50,659 nt of DNA from Cyclobacteriaceae bacterium (GTDB taxonomy: Bacteria; Bacteroidota; Bacteroidia; Cytophagales; Cyclobacteriaceae): NCBI GenBank assembly GCA_021648745.1, contig JAKISE010000013.1, positions 1 to 50,659 of the forward strand, given 5' to 3'. Of the stretch, positions 1 through 8,160 are shown piece by piece. Numbering within the stretch: the first letter of the stretch is position 1; each line of letters starts with the position of its first letter. Both the position numbers and the translations under genes were made by a program. The notes below the pieces were generated by a model. It saw nothing but the letters and a program-made list of their open reading frames with translations, had not been told where the DNA came from and did no database searches.

Positions 1-221
1 AAAACCGTACCTGTTTTTATATCTACAACAGAGGGTACTCCTATGCCAATTCCTGTAATATCTGCCGTAACCAAAGGGGCTATAAAATTTATTATTTGTG
101 AGATGGTTTTGTTTAAAACATCTTTATCTTTTAAAATAGCCCTCTTTTTTGTTAAAATACTACCAGACTGATACACGCCTGCTCGAATTTGAGTAGCTCC
201 TAAATCTATACCTATAACCAT
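1..221 (-). CDS. ROK-family sugar kinase, N-terminal part (runs off left edge)
   Basis: The minus strand is open from an ATG at 221-219 to the window edge, giving about 73 residues. The N-terminus reads MVIGIDLGATQIRAGVYQ, which is the phosphate-1 loop (DxGxT) of the actin-like ATPase fold, followed further on by IGIGVPSVVD, matching the GxGxPGxVD pattern of ROK proteins (glucokinase, N-acetylglucosamine or N-acetylmannosamine kinases, some repressors). There is no helix-turn-helix before the kinase start, so a kinase is more likely than a NagC/XylR-type repressor. It diverges from a beta-N-acetylhexosaminidase, so an amino-sugar substrate is plausible, but that is inference. The C-terminal zinc and substrate motifs lie outside the window. 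Confidence 0.85.
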   Translation of the reverse strand, partial: MVIGIDLGATQIRAGVYQSGSILTKKRAILKDKDVLNKTISQIINFIAPLVTADITGIGIGVPSVVDIKTGTV

Positions 222-346
222 ACATATTTTTTTGCTAAAACTAAGGCTAAATAAAATTTTGAATTACGTAATATGCGTGAAAGTGTCCTCAATTTGCGTA
301 ATCTGTTTTTATACATGCACCTCAATTTATAAGTGTGTATTAGTTA
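222..346. promoter_or_regulatory. Divergent intergenic region, kinase side
   Basis: Non-coding AT-rich spacer between the ROK kinase and the hexosaminidase. It carries a perfect 10-bp palindrome, ATTACGTAAT, at 263-272, and a related GCGTAAT at about 296-302, which could be binding sites for a regulator of the divergent pair. No exact TAnnTTTG promoter element was found here. Function is inferred from position only. Confidence 0.3.
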
Positions 347-410
347 GGCTATTTCCTTGTTTTTATTTGATAAAAAAAATCTAAAACAAGGAATGTTAAG
401 AAGTATAGCC
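347..410 (+). other. Stem-loop in the leader upstream of the hexosaminidase
   Basis: TTCCTTGTTTT at 353-363 pairs perfectly with AAAACAAGGAA at 383-393 (11 bp, 19-nt loop). An outer GGCTAT (347-352) can also pair with ATAGCC (405-410) across an asymmetric internal loop. A run of A residues lies in the loop and no T-run follows the 3' arm, so a simple terminator is unlikely for the plus strand. It could be part of a leader or a separate small RNA. Confidence 0.4.
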
Positions 411-472
411 TTAATTACTCATGAATAGTTCAGGACAGGGAAATGCAGCAACCTTAGCACACTTAATTATAC
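403..472 (+). ncRNA. Candidate structured RNA with an SRP-RNA-like core motif
   Basis: The stretch at 431-450 reads CAGGACAGGGAAATGCAGCA. This resembles the conserved domain IV of bacterial SRP (4.5S) RNA, where CAGG on one side of a GGAA-type loop faces AGCA on the other; flanking GTT (428-430) can pair with AAC (450-452), and GTATA (403-407) with TATAC (468-472). The apical stem is shorter than in Escherichia coli 4.5S RNA and pairing between is weak, so the resemblance may be coincidental. It ends only about 18 nt before the hexosaminidase start codon. No promoter motif was found for it. Confidence 0.3.
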
Positions 473-489
473 ATTAGATTAAACCTGCT

Positions 490-2109
490 ATGCTTAACTT
501 AACTTTCTTTAACCTTATTATTTGCTTTTATAGTTTATCCATTTTTTCGGTAAGTAGTCAGCCACATATAAATGAGGCTGTATTAAGCCATAGCATTATT
601 CCTGCTCCACAGCAGGTTGTTTTTTTAGATGCTGAAGCTTTAACCATACATCAACAATTAACAATTACGTATGATAGTTCGTTTAACAGAGCTGAGCAGG
701 TTATTATTAATGCCCTTGCCAAACTTGATGGGTTGGTTTTACACATTGAAAAAAAGCCTAGCGGAAGACAAATTCAATTATTAAAAAACCCTAGCCTTGC
801 TTTAAACGAATACACCATAGAGATAAACAAGCATGGTGTGCTAATAGAGGCAAAAACTGCCAGAGGAGCATTTTATGCAGCACAAACCTTTCGGCAAATT
901 TTATGGTCATCGAAAATTGATATTGAAAAACAAACCATTACCATTCCTGCTATACAAATACAGGATAAGCCAGAAAACAAGTGGAGGGGTTTTCATACCG
1001 ATGTATCGAGGCACTTTTTTACCAAAGAGTACCTGATGACAATTATTGACAGGATGGCTTTGTATAAAATGAATAAATTTCAGTTACACTTAACCGATGA
1101 CCAGGGCTGGAGAATTGAAATTGACAAATACCCCCTACTTACAAAAGTTGGAGCTTACAGAACGTTTAATAACCAAGATAGCATTTGTATGGAAAGAGCC
1201 CAAACAAACCCTGACTATACAATTGATAGCAGATTTATAGAGGGTTCAATTTATGGTGGATATTACACCAAAGATGATATGCGTGAGGTAATAACTTATG
1301 CTGCTCAACATTTTATTGATATTATTCCTGAGGTAGATATGCCTGGCCATATGTCTGCTGCTATTAGAGCTTACCCATACCTTTCGTGTACTGAAGAAGC
1401 TGGGTGGGGAGCTGAGTTTTCCTACCCAATATGCCCTTGCAAAGATGAGGTACTTGAATTTTCATTTAATATTTGGGACGAAATTATTGAGTTATTTCCC
1501 TCTGATACGGTACATATTGGTGCTGATGAAGTTGAAAAGGAAACGTGGGAATCATCCCCTTTATGCCAAAATTTTATGAAAAAAAATGGAATGACACACG
1601 TAAACGAAATTCAAAACTATTATGTTAAAGCTCTTCAAAAATATTTAGAAGCCAAAGGGAAAACTGTAATTGCTTGGGATGACGTAATAGAAGGGCAGGT
1701 TAATAGCAACTTGCTTATGATGTATTGGCGAGATTATCAACCAGACTCGCCCACCCGAACGGCAAAAAATGGGAATAATATTATACTCACACCTTGGTCG
1801 TGGTTTTATTTAAGTGGCCAAAATTCAGACAGTACATTTCGAGCTATGTATGAATACAATATAAAAAAAGAACTAGACCCAATAGTGCTAGATAAAGTAC
1901 TTGGCTATCAAGCTTGTGTATGGACAGAAACTTTGCCTTCCGAAGCCCTGTACGAATACTACGTATTTCCAAAATTTCAAGGATTTGCAGAAGTAGCTTG
2001 GACATCAAATCGAAATTGGGACTCTTTCAAAAAGAGGCTCAAATCACATTACACCTATATGGAATCTGAAAAGATAAATTTTAGAATGCCCGAGTTTGCA
2101 AGCGATTAA
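490..2109 (+). CDS. Secreted beta-N-acetylhexosaminidase, GH20
   Basis: 539 residues. Residues 1-23 are a hydrophobic signal peptide ending near SVSSQ. A GH20b N-terminal domain spans roughly 35-160, then the GH20 TIM barrel: FHTDVSRHF (168-176), LHLTDDQGWR (199-208), EVDMPGH (281-287) and the catalytic pair D346-E347 in HIGADEVEKETW. By family knowledge the Asp assists the substrate acetamido group and the Glu is the general acid in retaining, substrate-assisted release of terminal GlcNAc or GalNAc from chitin, glycans or peptidoglycan fragments. Export across the inner membrane is indicated; there is no lipobox and no T9SS tail. A ROK sugar kinase starts on the opposite strand about 270 bp away, consistent with amino-sugar use. 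All key motifs are intact. Confidence 0.95.
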   Translation: MLNLTFFNLIICFYSLSIFSVSSQPHINEAVLSHSIIPAPQQVVFLDAEALTIHQQLTITYDSSFNRAEQVIINALAKLDGLVLHIEKKPSGRQIQLLKNPSLALNEYTIEINKHGVLIEAKTARGAFYAAQTFRQILWSSKIDIEKQTITIPAIQIQDKPENKWRGFHTDVSRHFFTKEYLMTIIDRMALYKMNKFQLHLTDDQGWRIEIDKYPLLTKVGAYRTFNNQDSICMERAQTNPDYTIDSRFIEGSIYGGYYTKDDMREVITYAAQHFIDIIPEVDMPGHMSAAIRAYPYLSCTEEAGWGAEFSYPICPCKDEVLEFSFNIWDEIIELFPSDTVHIGADEVEKETWESSPLCQNFMKKNGMTHVNEIQNYYVKALQKYLEAKGKTVIAWDDVIEGQVNSNLLMMYWRDYQPDSPTRTAKNGNNIILTPWSWFYLSGQNSDSTFRAMYEYNIKKELDPIVLDKVLGYQACVWTETLPSEALYEYYVFPKFQGFAEVAWTSNRNWDSFKKRLKSHYTYMESEKINFRMPEFASD

Positions 2110-2187
2110 CTTGATTATTCCTCCTTTTGCATAATTTTATAGCACATAAGCTGGCGATTACTCTTCTGTTTTGCAAATATTTTACAA

Positions 2188-2195
2188 TATCTTTG
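2188..2195 (+). promoter_or_regulatory. Bacteroidota -7 promoter element (TATCTTTG)
   Basis: TATCTTTG fits TAnnTTTG, the -7 element of the primary sigma factor in Bacteroidota. It lies 23 bp before the ATG at 2219, so transcription would begin near 2201. That excludes the upstream TTG at 2171 as the DUF6503 start. A TTTG at 2170-2173 is closer than the usual -33 spacing. Confidence 0.5.
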
Positions 2196-2218
2196 ATGGA
2201 ACTGAACAGTTACCATCT

Positions 2219-2947
2219 ATGACCATTTACCTTTCATTCATTTTTACATTCTTCACTTTTATTATACCTGACGCGCCCACAGGTAAAGTAATTATAGAAC
2301 GATCTATTGAGTTCCATGACCCCAATAATAATTGGGTTAGCTTACAAGCTCATTTAGAGTTTACAGAAAGCAGACCAGATGGTGAAGACAGGCATACTTC
2401 CATTGAAATCGATAATATCCGAGGCAACTTCTGCCTTAATAGAGAAGTAAAAAAAATGCATGTGCAGCGGCATATAAAATTAGATTCTTGTTTTTACAAC
2501 ATTGATGAATACGACCAACTAACAGATAAAGAGTTTGAACAGTTTAAACTCAATGATGAACGAAGTTTTTTTATGAGAAATTATTACTTGTATTTGTGGG
2601 GTTTACCAATGAAATTAACAGATAAAGGTACTCGAGTAGAAGAAAAAGTTAAGATAACAAAATTTGACAGTAAAGAGGCGTACGAGGTAAAAGTTACCTA
2701 CGATGCTAAAACAGGGAGCGATATTTGGTTCTTCTATTTCGACCCCAGCAATTATGCAATGATTGGGTACCGGTTTTACCACGATTTAGAGAAAAATGAT
2801 GGAGAATATATTTTACTTGAAGACAGTGAGCTTGTTTTTGGCTTAAACATTCCAAAATCAAGAAGTTGGTACACCCACCAAGACTCTACACTTTTAGGTA
2901 CCGACATATTGGTATCATTTGACGAAATAGAGCATCAACACCTATAG
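2219..2947 (+). CDS. DUF6503-like secreted protein
   Basis: 242 residues from the ATG at 2219; an in-frame TTG at 2171 is upstream of the predicted promoter and is rejected. Residues 1-17 are a hydrophobic export signal (MTIYLSFIFTFFTFIIPDAP). The body is beta-rich with the pattern I recognise from the DUF6503 family of Bacteroidota: an early IEFHDPNNNWV, a central YYLYLWGLPMKL, then KVTYDAKTGSDIWFFYFDP and a late LGTDILV. Its role is not known; the fold resembles envelope lipid- or polymer-binding beta proteins, which is inference. It is followed after 8 bp by the ion-channel gene on the same strand, so the two are probably co-transcribed. Confidence 0.75.
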   Translation: MTIYLSFIFTFFTFIIPDAPTGKVIIERSIEFHDPNNNWVSLQAHLEFTESRPDGEDRHTSIEIDNIRGNFCLNREVKKMHVQRHIKLDSCFYNIDEYDQLTDKEFEQFKLNDERSFFMRNYYLYLWGLPMKLTDKGTRVEEKVKITKFDSKEAYEVKVTYDAKTGSDIWFFYFDPSNYAMIGYRFYHDLEKNDGEYILLEDSELVFGLNIPKSRSWYTHQDSTLLGTDILVSFDEIEHQHL

Positions 2948-2955
2948 ATAACGAA

Positions 2956-4017
2956 TTGAAAAATACTAGGTTCATACGGTTAGGGGCAATAGCATTCATA
3001 AGCTTAGTTCTGTACTTTGTACTTCTTAGCATACTAATCGATAATGAATCTTTACACCCTGAGGCAGGCATTGACAACTGGCACGATGCCATTTGGTGGT
3101 CGATAACAACATTAACTACCGTAGGATATGGTGATTTAGTGCCAATAACTACCATAGGAAGGGTCGTTGGCTTTATTTTTCTAATAGCCAGTTTTTCTAT
3201 TTACGCAATTCTAATTGGATTAATCTCAAGTATTATGAACAAATTAAGAGAAGAAAAAAGACTTGGTTATGGTGGCACTAAGTGGAAACACCATGCCGTA
3301 ATAATAGGCTGGAACGATTTTGCGCAATCGGTAATTAAACAGCTTTTAAGTGCAGGCAAAAAAGTAGCTATTATTACTAATCAAAAAGATGCCATTGATT
3401 TTATCCATGAAAACTACCCAGCCAACAGTGTGTTTGGCATGCATTCTGAGCTAAAAACACCTGAGGTGTTAGAAAAGATTAATATTGAAAAATCTTCGGC
3501 TGTTTTTATAAACTTAGATAGCGATACAGAAAAACTAGTTTTTATGCTAAATACTAAAAAAGTATTTAGCGATTTAAATTATATTATAACCCTTGATAAC
3601 TCCGATTTAAAACCAACATTACTTGAAGCTGGAGCCACATATGTACTTTCGAAAACCGATATAGCTGCCAAACTTTTAGCCTCGTACATTTTTGAACCTG
3701 ATGTGGCTGTTTTTAACGAAGAAATAATTGCCGTTGCTGAAACGGAGCAAATGTATGATATGAAGCAATACCGAGTAACAGAAGAAAATCCATATAATGG
3801 AATGTTATATGATAATGTTTTTTATGATATTAAAAAAGAGTGTAATGCCATACTTGTTGGCATAGTGCGTTGTAAAGACGGCAATAAGAAACTAGTTAAA
3901 AATCCTGAGACCCCTATTAAAGTAACCGAGAATGATTACTTGCTAATGCTTATAAATGGCAAAGCAGAGAAACTGGTAAATAAGGTATTTCAAGTAAAAG
4001 AAGGGTACGATGAGTAA
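2956..4017 (+). CDS. Potassium channel with RCK (TrkA-N/TrkA-C) domains
   Basis: 353 residues, TTG start at 2956. Two membrane helices (about 8-28 and 66-92) flank a pore loop carrying the potassium selectivity filter TVGYGD at 55-60. This is the two-TM layout of prokaryotic Kch/MthK-type channels. From about residue 110 a TrkA-N (RCK) Rossmann domain begins with HHAVIIGWNDFAQSVIKQLL; the usual GxGxxG is altered to GWNDFA, so nucleotide binding may be weakened. A TrkA-C-like domain fills about 270-350. The predicted product is a ligand-gated K+ channel of the inner membrane. It follows DUF6503 by 8 bp and converges on the phosphorylase with only 2 bp between stops. Confidence 0.9.
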   Translation: MKNTRFIRLGAIAFISLVLYFVLLSILIDNESLHPEAGIDNWHDAIWWSITTLTTVGYGDLVPITTIGRVVGFIFLIASFSIYAILIGLISSIMNKLREEKRLGYGGTKWKHHAVIIGWNDFAQSVIKQLLSAGKKVAIITNQKDAIDFIHENYPANSVFGMHSELKTPEVLEKINIEKSSAVFINLDSDTEKLVFMLNTKKVFSDLNYIITLDNSDLKPTLLEAGATYVLSKTDIAAKLLASYIFEPDVAVFNEEIIAVAETEQMYDMKQYRVTEENPYNGMLYDNVFYDIKKECNAILVGIVRCKDGNKKLVKNPETPIKVTENDYLLMLINGKAEKLVNKVFQVKEGYDE

Positions 4018-4019
4018 GT

Positions 4020-4877
4020 TTATATCCTATTTAGAGTTGTAATTATTAATTCATCTACCACTTTGGCATAATCTTTCGAAAACTCTCCCTTCGACCTATT
4101 GGCTATAATGGCATTTAAACTTAGCATTTCATGCCCCATTAATTTAGCCAATGCATAATATGCAGCCGTTTCCATTTCAAAATTTGTTAGCCAAAAATCA
4201 CCGCTATGAAATTGTGTTAGGTCTCTAACCAAGTTTGGAAGCCTTAATGGCAATCTTATTTTTCTTCCTTGAGGAGCAAAAAAACCGGGGCTTGTTATCG
4301 TGTTGCCTTTAATCATATCAAAGCCAAACTGTTTCATAAGCTTATTAGAGCACTTAGCTAAATATGGTGTAAAGCCTAAATTTACACTTTTTTGAATTTC
4401 TTCAACCAGCTGCTGCTCTTTGGCCGTATGCTTAAAATTATAAAAATAGTTTAGGGTATCCAAGCCCAGCCCATAGTCTGATGCAATAAATGCTCCAACA
4501 GAAATGTCTTCTTGAATAGCTCCGGAAGTGCCAATTCTAACTATATTTAGTTTCCTCTTTTCTTTTTTAACTTCTCTGGTTTTAAAATCGATATTGACCA
4601 AAGCATCAAGTTCTGTCATAAATATTTCAATGTTATCGGTACCCATTCCAGTACTAATAACCGTAATTCTTTTGCCCTTATAAGTGCCTACATGCGTGAT
4701 AAATTCACGCTTATTCATCTCAAACTCTATTTTATCGAAATGTTTGCTAATGCCATATACCCTACTCGGATCACCTACTGCTATTACAGTATCTGCGATA
4801 TGCTCTGGCTTAAGATTTAAGTGATAAATGCTGCCATCTTTGGTAATAATAAGTTCCGATTCTGAAATTCGTGCCAT
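4020..4877 (-). CDS. Nucleoside phosphorylase (uridine phosphorylase-like)
   Basis: 285 residues, PNP_UDP_1 family. The phosphate-binding start AVGDPSRV (about 33-40), THVGTYKGKRITVISTGMG (about 61-79), RIGTSGAIQ (about 113-121) and a late TNFEMETAAYYALA, which carries the ribose-binding ExE-like pattern, are all recognisable. The family cleaves nucleosides with phosphate to give a base and (deoxy)ribose-1-phosphate. The position of motifs favours uridine over purine substrates, but specificity is inference. It is slightly longer than typical enzymes (about 250 residues), owing to a lysine-rich insert near 101-110. It is separated by 35 bp from the stop of the acyltransferase-like gene upstream, so a shared transcript is possible. 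Confidence 0.88.
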   Translation of the reverse strand: MARISESELIITKDGSIYHLNLKPEHIADTVIAVGDPSRVYGISKHFDKIEFEMNKREFITHVGTYKGKRITVISTGMGTDNIEIFMTELDALVNIDFKTREVKKEKRKLNIVRIGTSGAIQEDISVGAFIASDYGLGLDTLNYFYNFKHTAKEQQLVEEIQKSVNLGFTPYLAKCSNKLMKQFGFDMIKGNTITSPGFFAPQGRKIRLPLRLPNLVRDLTQFHSGDFWLTNFEMETAAYYALAKLMGHEMLSLNAIIANRSKGEFSKDYAKVVDELIITTLNRI

Positions 4878-4912
4878 AGGTCTAACTGTCTATAAAAAAA
4901 TAAATGTAGTTA

Positions 4913-5548
4913 TTATTTTACTTCTGCCGCAGGATTACCAAATAAAACCGCATTTTCCTTCACATGACCTACAACTACTGCTCCTGCTCCAATTCTTGCT
5001 CCCTTCTCAATTTTAATACCCGCTACGATGGTTACGCCTGCACCAATAAACACCTCATCTTCAATAATAACCCCCGAATTTATATTACTGCCCATGCCAA
5101 TTTGAACGAAATTTCCAAGTGAAACACCTTCGTCCAAAGCTGCTTTTGTATGCAATATGCAGTGATGCCCAACCACAGTATTAGGGCCTAGAATCACATG
5201 TGCATTTATAAAATTACCATGTCCAACATTAGATGATTCAGCCATTATAACATTTGAATGAATGGCGTTAATCGGCATTACTTTGTTATTTTCTTTTAAA
5301 TCACTGATAATGGTTTTTCTAATTTCATTTTCATCCACAGCAACAAATGCTTCACACTCAGGCCCAATAATGCGAAGCATAGATTCTGCATCTGTGGGTC
5401 CTATTACATTTATTCCATCTACTTCTGTATCAACTAATGATTCATCATCATCTAAAAATCCATAAACCAATATATCATTGCTTTCAAAGATTTGTTTAGC
5501 ATTTTTCCCAATTGATCCTGCTCCAAATATAAGTACGGGCTTTTCCAT
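4913..5548 (-). CDS. NeuD/PglD-like sugar O- or N-acyltransferase
   Basis: 211 residues. The N-terminal half is a PglD_N-type Rossmann domain beginning MEKPVLIFGAGSIGKNA (GAGSIG at 9-14). The second half, from about 98, is a left-handed beta helix made of hexapeptide repeats (for example GHGNFINAHVILGP and IGAGVTIVAGIKI) ending AVLFGNPAAEVK, the usual CoA-binding end of these transferases. Family members acetylate UDP-linked sugars for surface glycans or sialic-acid-like sugars. No glycan cluster surrounds it, so the substrate is unknown. A -7 promoter element lies 13 bp upstream of the ATG. Confidence 0.88.
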   Translation of the reverse strand: MEKPVLIFGAGSIGKNAKQIFESNDILVYGFLDDDESLVDTEVDGINVIGPTDAESMLRIIGPECEAFVAVDENEIRKTIISDLKENNKVMPINAIHSNVIMAESSNVGHGNFINAHVILGPNTVVGHHCILHTKAALDEGVSLGNFVQIGMGSNINSGVIIEDEVFIGAGVTIVAGIKIEKGARIGAGAVVVGHVKENAVLFGNPAAEVK

Positions 5549-5560
5549 TCCTTTTTTTTA

Positions 5561-5568
5561 CAAAACTA
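5561..5568 (-). promoter_or_regulatory. Bacteroidota -7 promoter element (TAGTTTTG on minus strand)
   Basis: On the minus strand this reads TAGTTTTG, matching TAnnTTTG, 12 nt before the ATG of the acyltransferase at 5548. The transcript leader would be very short. No clear -33 TTTG is present at the usual distance. Confidence 0.4.
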
Positions 5569-5648
5569 AACAACATTATAAGATAGATGAAGCCTAATTA
5601 TAACTTCTATCAAATTTATCTTCTGTAGAGTCGGACTCAGGCTCTTAA

Positions 5649-6881
5649 CTACTTCCGTTCATCGAAATAGTTGAATTTATTTGCTATAATTACTAATACT
5701 AGTACGATAGGTATAAACGCAACCTTATAACGTGAAAGCGTGCCTAAATTAGGAGTAGAAAGGGCTAGAAACACAGCTAAAATAAATATATATGAAAAAG
5801 AGGCCAGCAACAAAATAGTGCTACTTCTTAGCTCAGAAAATTTTACTTTTAATACGCCTCTAATCACTAACGCAATTAATGCCCAATTTTCTAATGATGC
5901 AAAAATCAACAGTTTCCCCCTACCAAAGGTAAGAGGTAGAAAAAGACTAGAAAATAAAGCTTTAGGCATATTAATTAAAAACCACAGCCAATCTCGCGAT
6001 GTTTCGTAGAAAATAATAATATTTTGAGGAGAAGAAATGGCTATAAAGGAGTGGTTGTTCTGAATCATTACGCCTAATATATTCTCAAAGTTAAGGTTAG
6101 GGTGAACCAAGCCTCCAAGCCCTAAGCCAACAATAAGCATTAGCACCCAAATAGCAATCTGGTGTAGTAAACTTTTGCTAGACAGGTTTAAGGAGCTAGC
6201 TATTGTGTACAAAATAAGGACAACAAATAAAACAACAGCGAAGTAATACTTAATTAAAAACAACAAATACAACCCAACCAAAACCTTTAATAGTTTTTTT
6301 GCAGATTTTAGCTCTTGCCATTCGAAAAAGGTTGGAACAATCCAAAAAATTAACCCAACAGCTATGGTTTCTTTTAATAAACCAGACGACCAGAACACAA
6401 AACTTGGCCATAGAAAAAGCATCAAAGCGGCCACTTTCCCGTATTCGAATTTGTGCACAACCCAAGCTGAAAACTTATAAACACCAACAAAAGAGAAAAA
6501 GGAGAAATATAATGAAGTAAGCCAATAATTAGAATTAGTTAAAACATTTACAATGGCCACTACTTTAACCATGAGAGCAGCCCTAGGCTGGTTTATAAAA
6601 GCAAAGCCATCAATTAGTTCATATTTACTTTGAACAAATAGAGCACTAAAATTGGCCATGCTGGAGAATGCAATTTTCGAAAAAAATGTCGCTTGGTTAA
6701 AATAATTCCAAGTGTCGCCTCCATTATAATAGTAAGTGTATAATAACCCTACACCAACTCCAGCACATAGTTTAATAAAAATAGCAGGCAGGTAAAAAGA
6801 TTTCAGAAAGGAGCCTTCAGTTGCTCGATAATGAAACCAAACTAAGCAGAGTAAAATAAAAACCCCTAATACCTCTCTCAT
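5649..6881 (-). CDS. Multi-pass inner-membrane protein of unknown function
   Basis: 410 residues with roughly nine to eleven hydrophobic helices spread over the whole length and short polar loops. A periplasmic-type loop near residues 52-60 reads YYNGGDTWNYF, and there are charged loops such as FYETSRDWLWF in the second half. The layout (early G-G-D in the first large loop, many helices) recalls polyprenyl-linked GT-C glycosyltransferases or O-antigen-type polymerases, but I cannot assign a family. Its start overlaps the end of the DUF2851 gene by 4 bp, and pyrF lies just upstream, so it is the last gene of a three-gene operon. Confidence 0.7.
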   Translation of the reverse strand: MREVLGVFILLCLVWFHYRATEGSFLKSFYLPAIFIKLCAGVGVGLLYTYYYNGGDTWNYFNQATFFSKIAFSSMANFSALFVQSKYELIDGFAFINQPRAALMVKVVAIVNVLTNSNYWLTSLYFSFFSFVGVYKFSAWVVHKFEYGKVAALMLFLWPSFVFWSSGLLKETIAVGLIFWIVPTFFEWQELKSAKKLLKVLVGLYLLFLIKYYFAVVLFVVLILYTIASSLNLSSKSLLHQIAIWVLMLIVGLGLGGLVHPNLNFENILGVMIQNNHSFIAISSPQNIIIFYETSRDWLWFLINMPKALFSSLFLPLTFGRGKLLIFASLENWALIALVIRGVLKVKFSELRSSTILLLASFSYIFILAVFLALSTPNLGTLSRYKVAFIPIVLVLVIIANKFNYFDERK

Positions 6882-8146
6882 TTTTCTCTTATTAAGCTAA
6901 AACCAATACCACAAGTTAGGCACTTTTTTTGAAGGCAGCTTTCATTATAAAGTTCAATCAAGCCTTGAGATTCACCTGCATTTTTCGCCTCTACTTTCAG
7001 CTCTTTCCATGTTCTAATAATTACATTTTTCTCAGGTTTTACCTTAGCTAAAAGTGTCAGCGCTTTTTCGATGTATAAATCATCATCCAGTGATTTGCTG
7101 TAAGCGGTGAGCAAGGGAGCGACCACGTTTATGAGTAGCAAATCAATACTTGCCTTGCCTAAAATTGGCACTTGGTTTGAGGCCACAGTTTTAAACTTGT
7201 AATGCGTTTTCCAATAAGTAGATACTTCTAACTTTAACCCATTAAGAACACTGGGCTTTTCTGTAAAAAAAATAAAAATGGATGTTGATTTGGCCAGTAT
7301 TGCAGCAGCCTGAGCTAACCTTAATGTTGGAAAATTCGAAGGGCGTAATCTTAAAAATTTCCACATTTCAGCATTTAAAAATTTGGTTATTTTATGCTTG
7401 TGGGCTAAAAAATCATACTCTTGTCTTAGCTCTTTCATATAATCATCTTGGTGGCTTGTATTAAGCATGCCACTTGCCCCAAACAATAGGGCTTCAAGCT
7501 GAAAAACCGAATGCGAATATTTTCTTATCATTGAGAATGGAACAACCAAGGCAAGCTCATAAAAAACCTCGCCATTTACTTTCATGCCCATTTGCTTCAT
7601 AAAAAACCGATAGGCGACTTCATCCCAATCACCTTTAGTATTAGCAAGCTCCTCTGTAATAATCGCTCCTTTTCGTTCTAATCTCTTTATAAAGGCGCGT
7701 TGAATCTCATTTATTACTAAAATTTTTGGTACTGATTTTAGCTGGTCTTCACATGGAATTGAAGCTAGTGTGTTTAACAAAGAGTTTGCCCTATCAATAG
7801 TTGATTGTGCTACAAGAGGCTCCAAAACTAACGTTGGCAGTTGAGTTCCATCTTGTCTTTTTACTTCTTTATCGTGTTTCCATACAACATGAAGCACCAC
7901 CTTATTATACGCTTTATCAAACTGATGACCATGCACATCCCAATCAGAGCTTTTTACATGAATTTCAACATCTCCATTCCATTCAACGTGCTCAATTTTT
8001 ATTTTCGCTTGTCCAAAATCAGGCCCAGAATTAGCATGTGGTTTCCCTTGCTTTATAACCAAAATGGGCAAGTGGCTTTGAGTAAATGCCTCTGGTTTTT
8101 TATAATTTTGATGAGCCCAAATAAAATGTAAAAATTGTTCCCGCAT
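6878..8146 (-). CDS. DUF2851 family protein
   Basis: 422 residues. The N-terminus matches the DUF2851 family found throughout Bacteroidota: MREQFLHFIWAHQNY, then a hallmark segment GKPHANSGPDFGQAKIKI and a following GDVEIHVKSSDWDVHGH (about 60-75). The rest is helical and ends with a CLQKKCLTCG cluster (three Cys), which could bind a metal. The function is not established; the N-terminal GPDF...E..H arrangement suggests a nuclease-like active site, which is only inference. It starts 14 bp after the stop of pyrF and overlaps the membrane protein gene by 4 bp. Confidence 0.85.
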   Translation of the reverse strand: MREQFLHFIWAHQNYKKPEAFTQSHLPILVIKQGKPHANSGPDFGQAKIKIEHVEWNGDVEIHVKSSDWDVHGHQFDKAYNKVVLHVVWKHDKEVKRQDGTQLPTLVLEPLVAQSTIDRANSLLNTLASIPCEDQLKSVPKILVINEIQRAFIKRLERKGAIITEELANTKGDWDEVAYRFFMKQMGMKVNGEVFYELALVVPFSMIRKYSHSVFQLEALLFGASGMLNTSHQDDYMKELRQEYDFLAHKHKITKFLNAEMWKFLRLRPSNFPTLRLAQAAAILAKSTSIFIFFTEKPSVLNGLKLEVSTYWKTHYKFKTVASNQVPILGKASIDLLLINVVAPLLTAYSKSLDDDLYIEKALTLLAKVKPEKNVIIRTWKELKVEAKNAGESQGLIELYNESCLQKKCLTCGIGFSLIREK

Positions 8147-8160
8147 GGGCTTGGTTCAAG

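Noticed and set aside
421..470. SAM-I-like riboswitch suggested by GCAGCAACC
   Set aside because: The surrounding P1-P4 stems and the GAGGGA core are absent, and the downstream gene is a glycosidase.
5625..5650. Another end of the MITE-like family (GTCGGACTCAGG)
   Set aside because: Only about 12 bases match with changes; likely chance.
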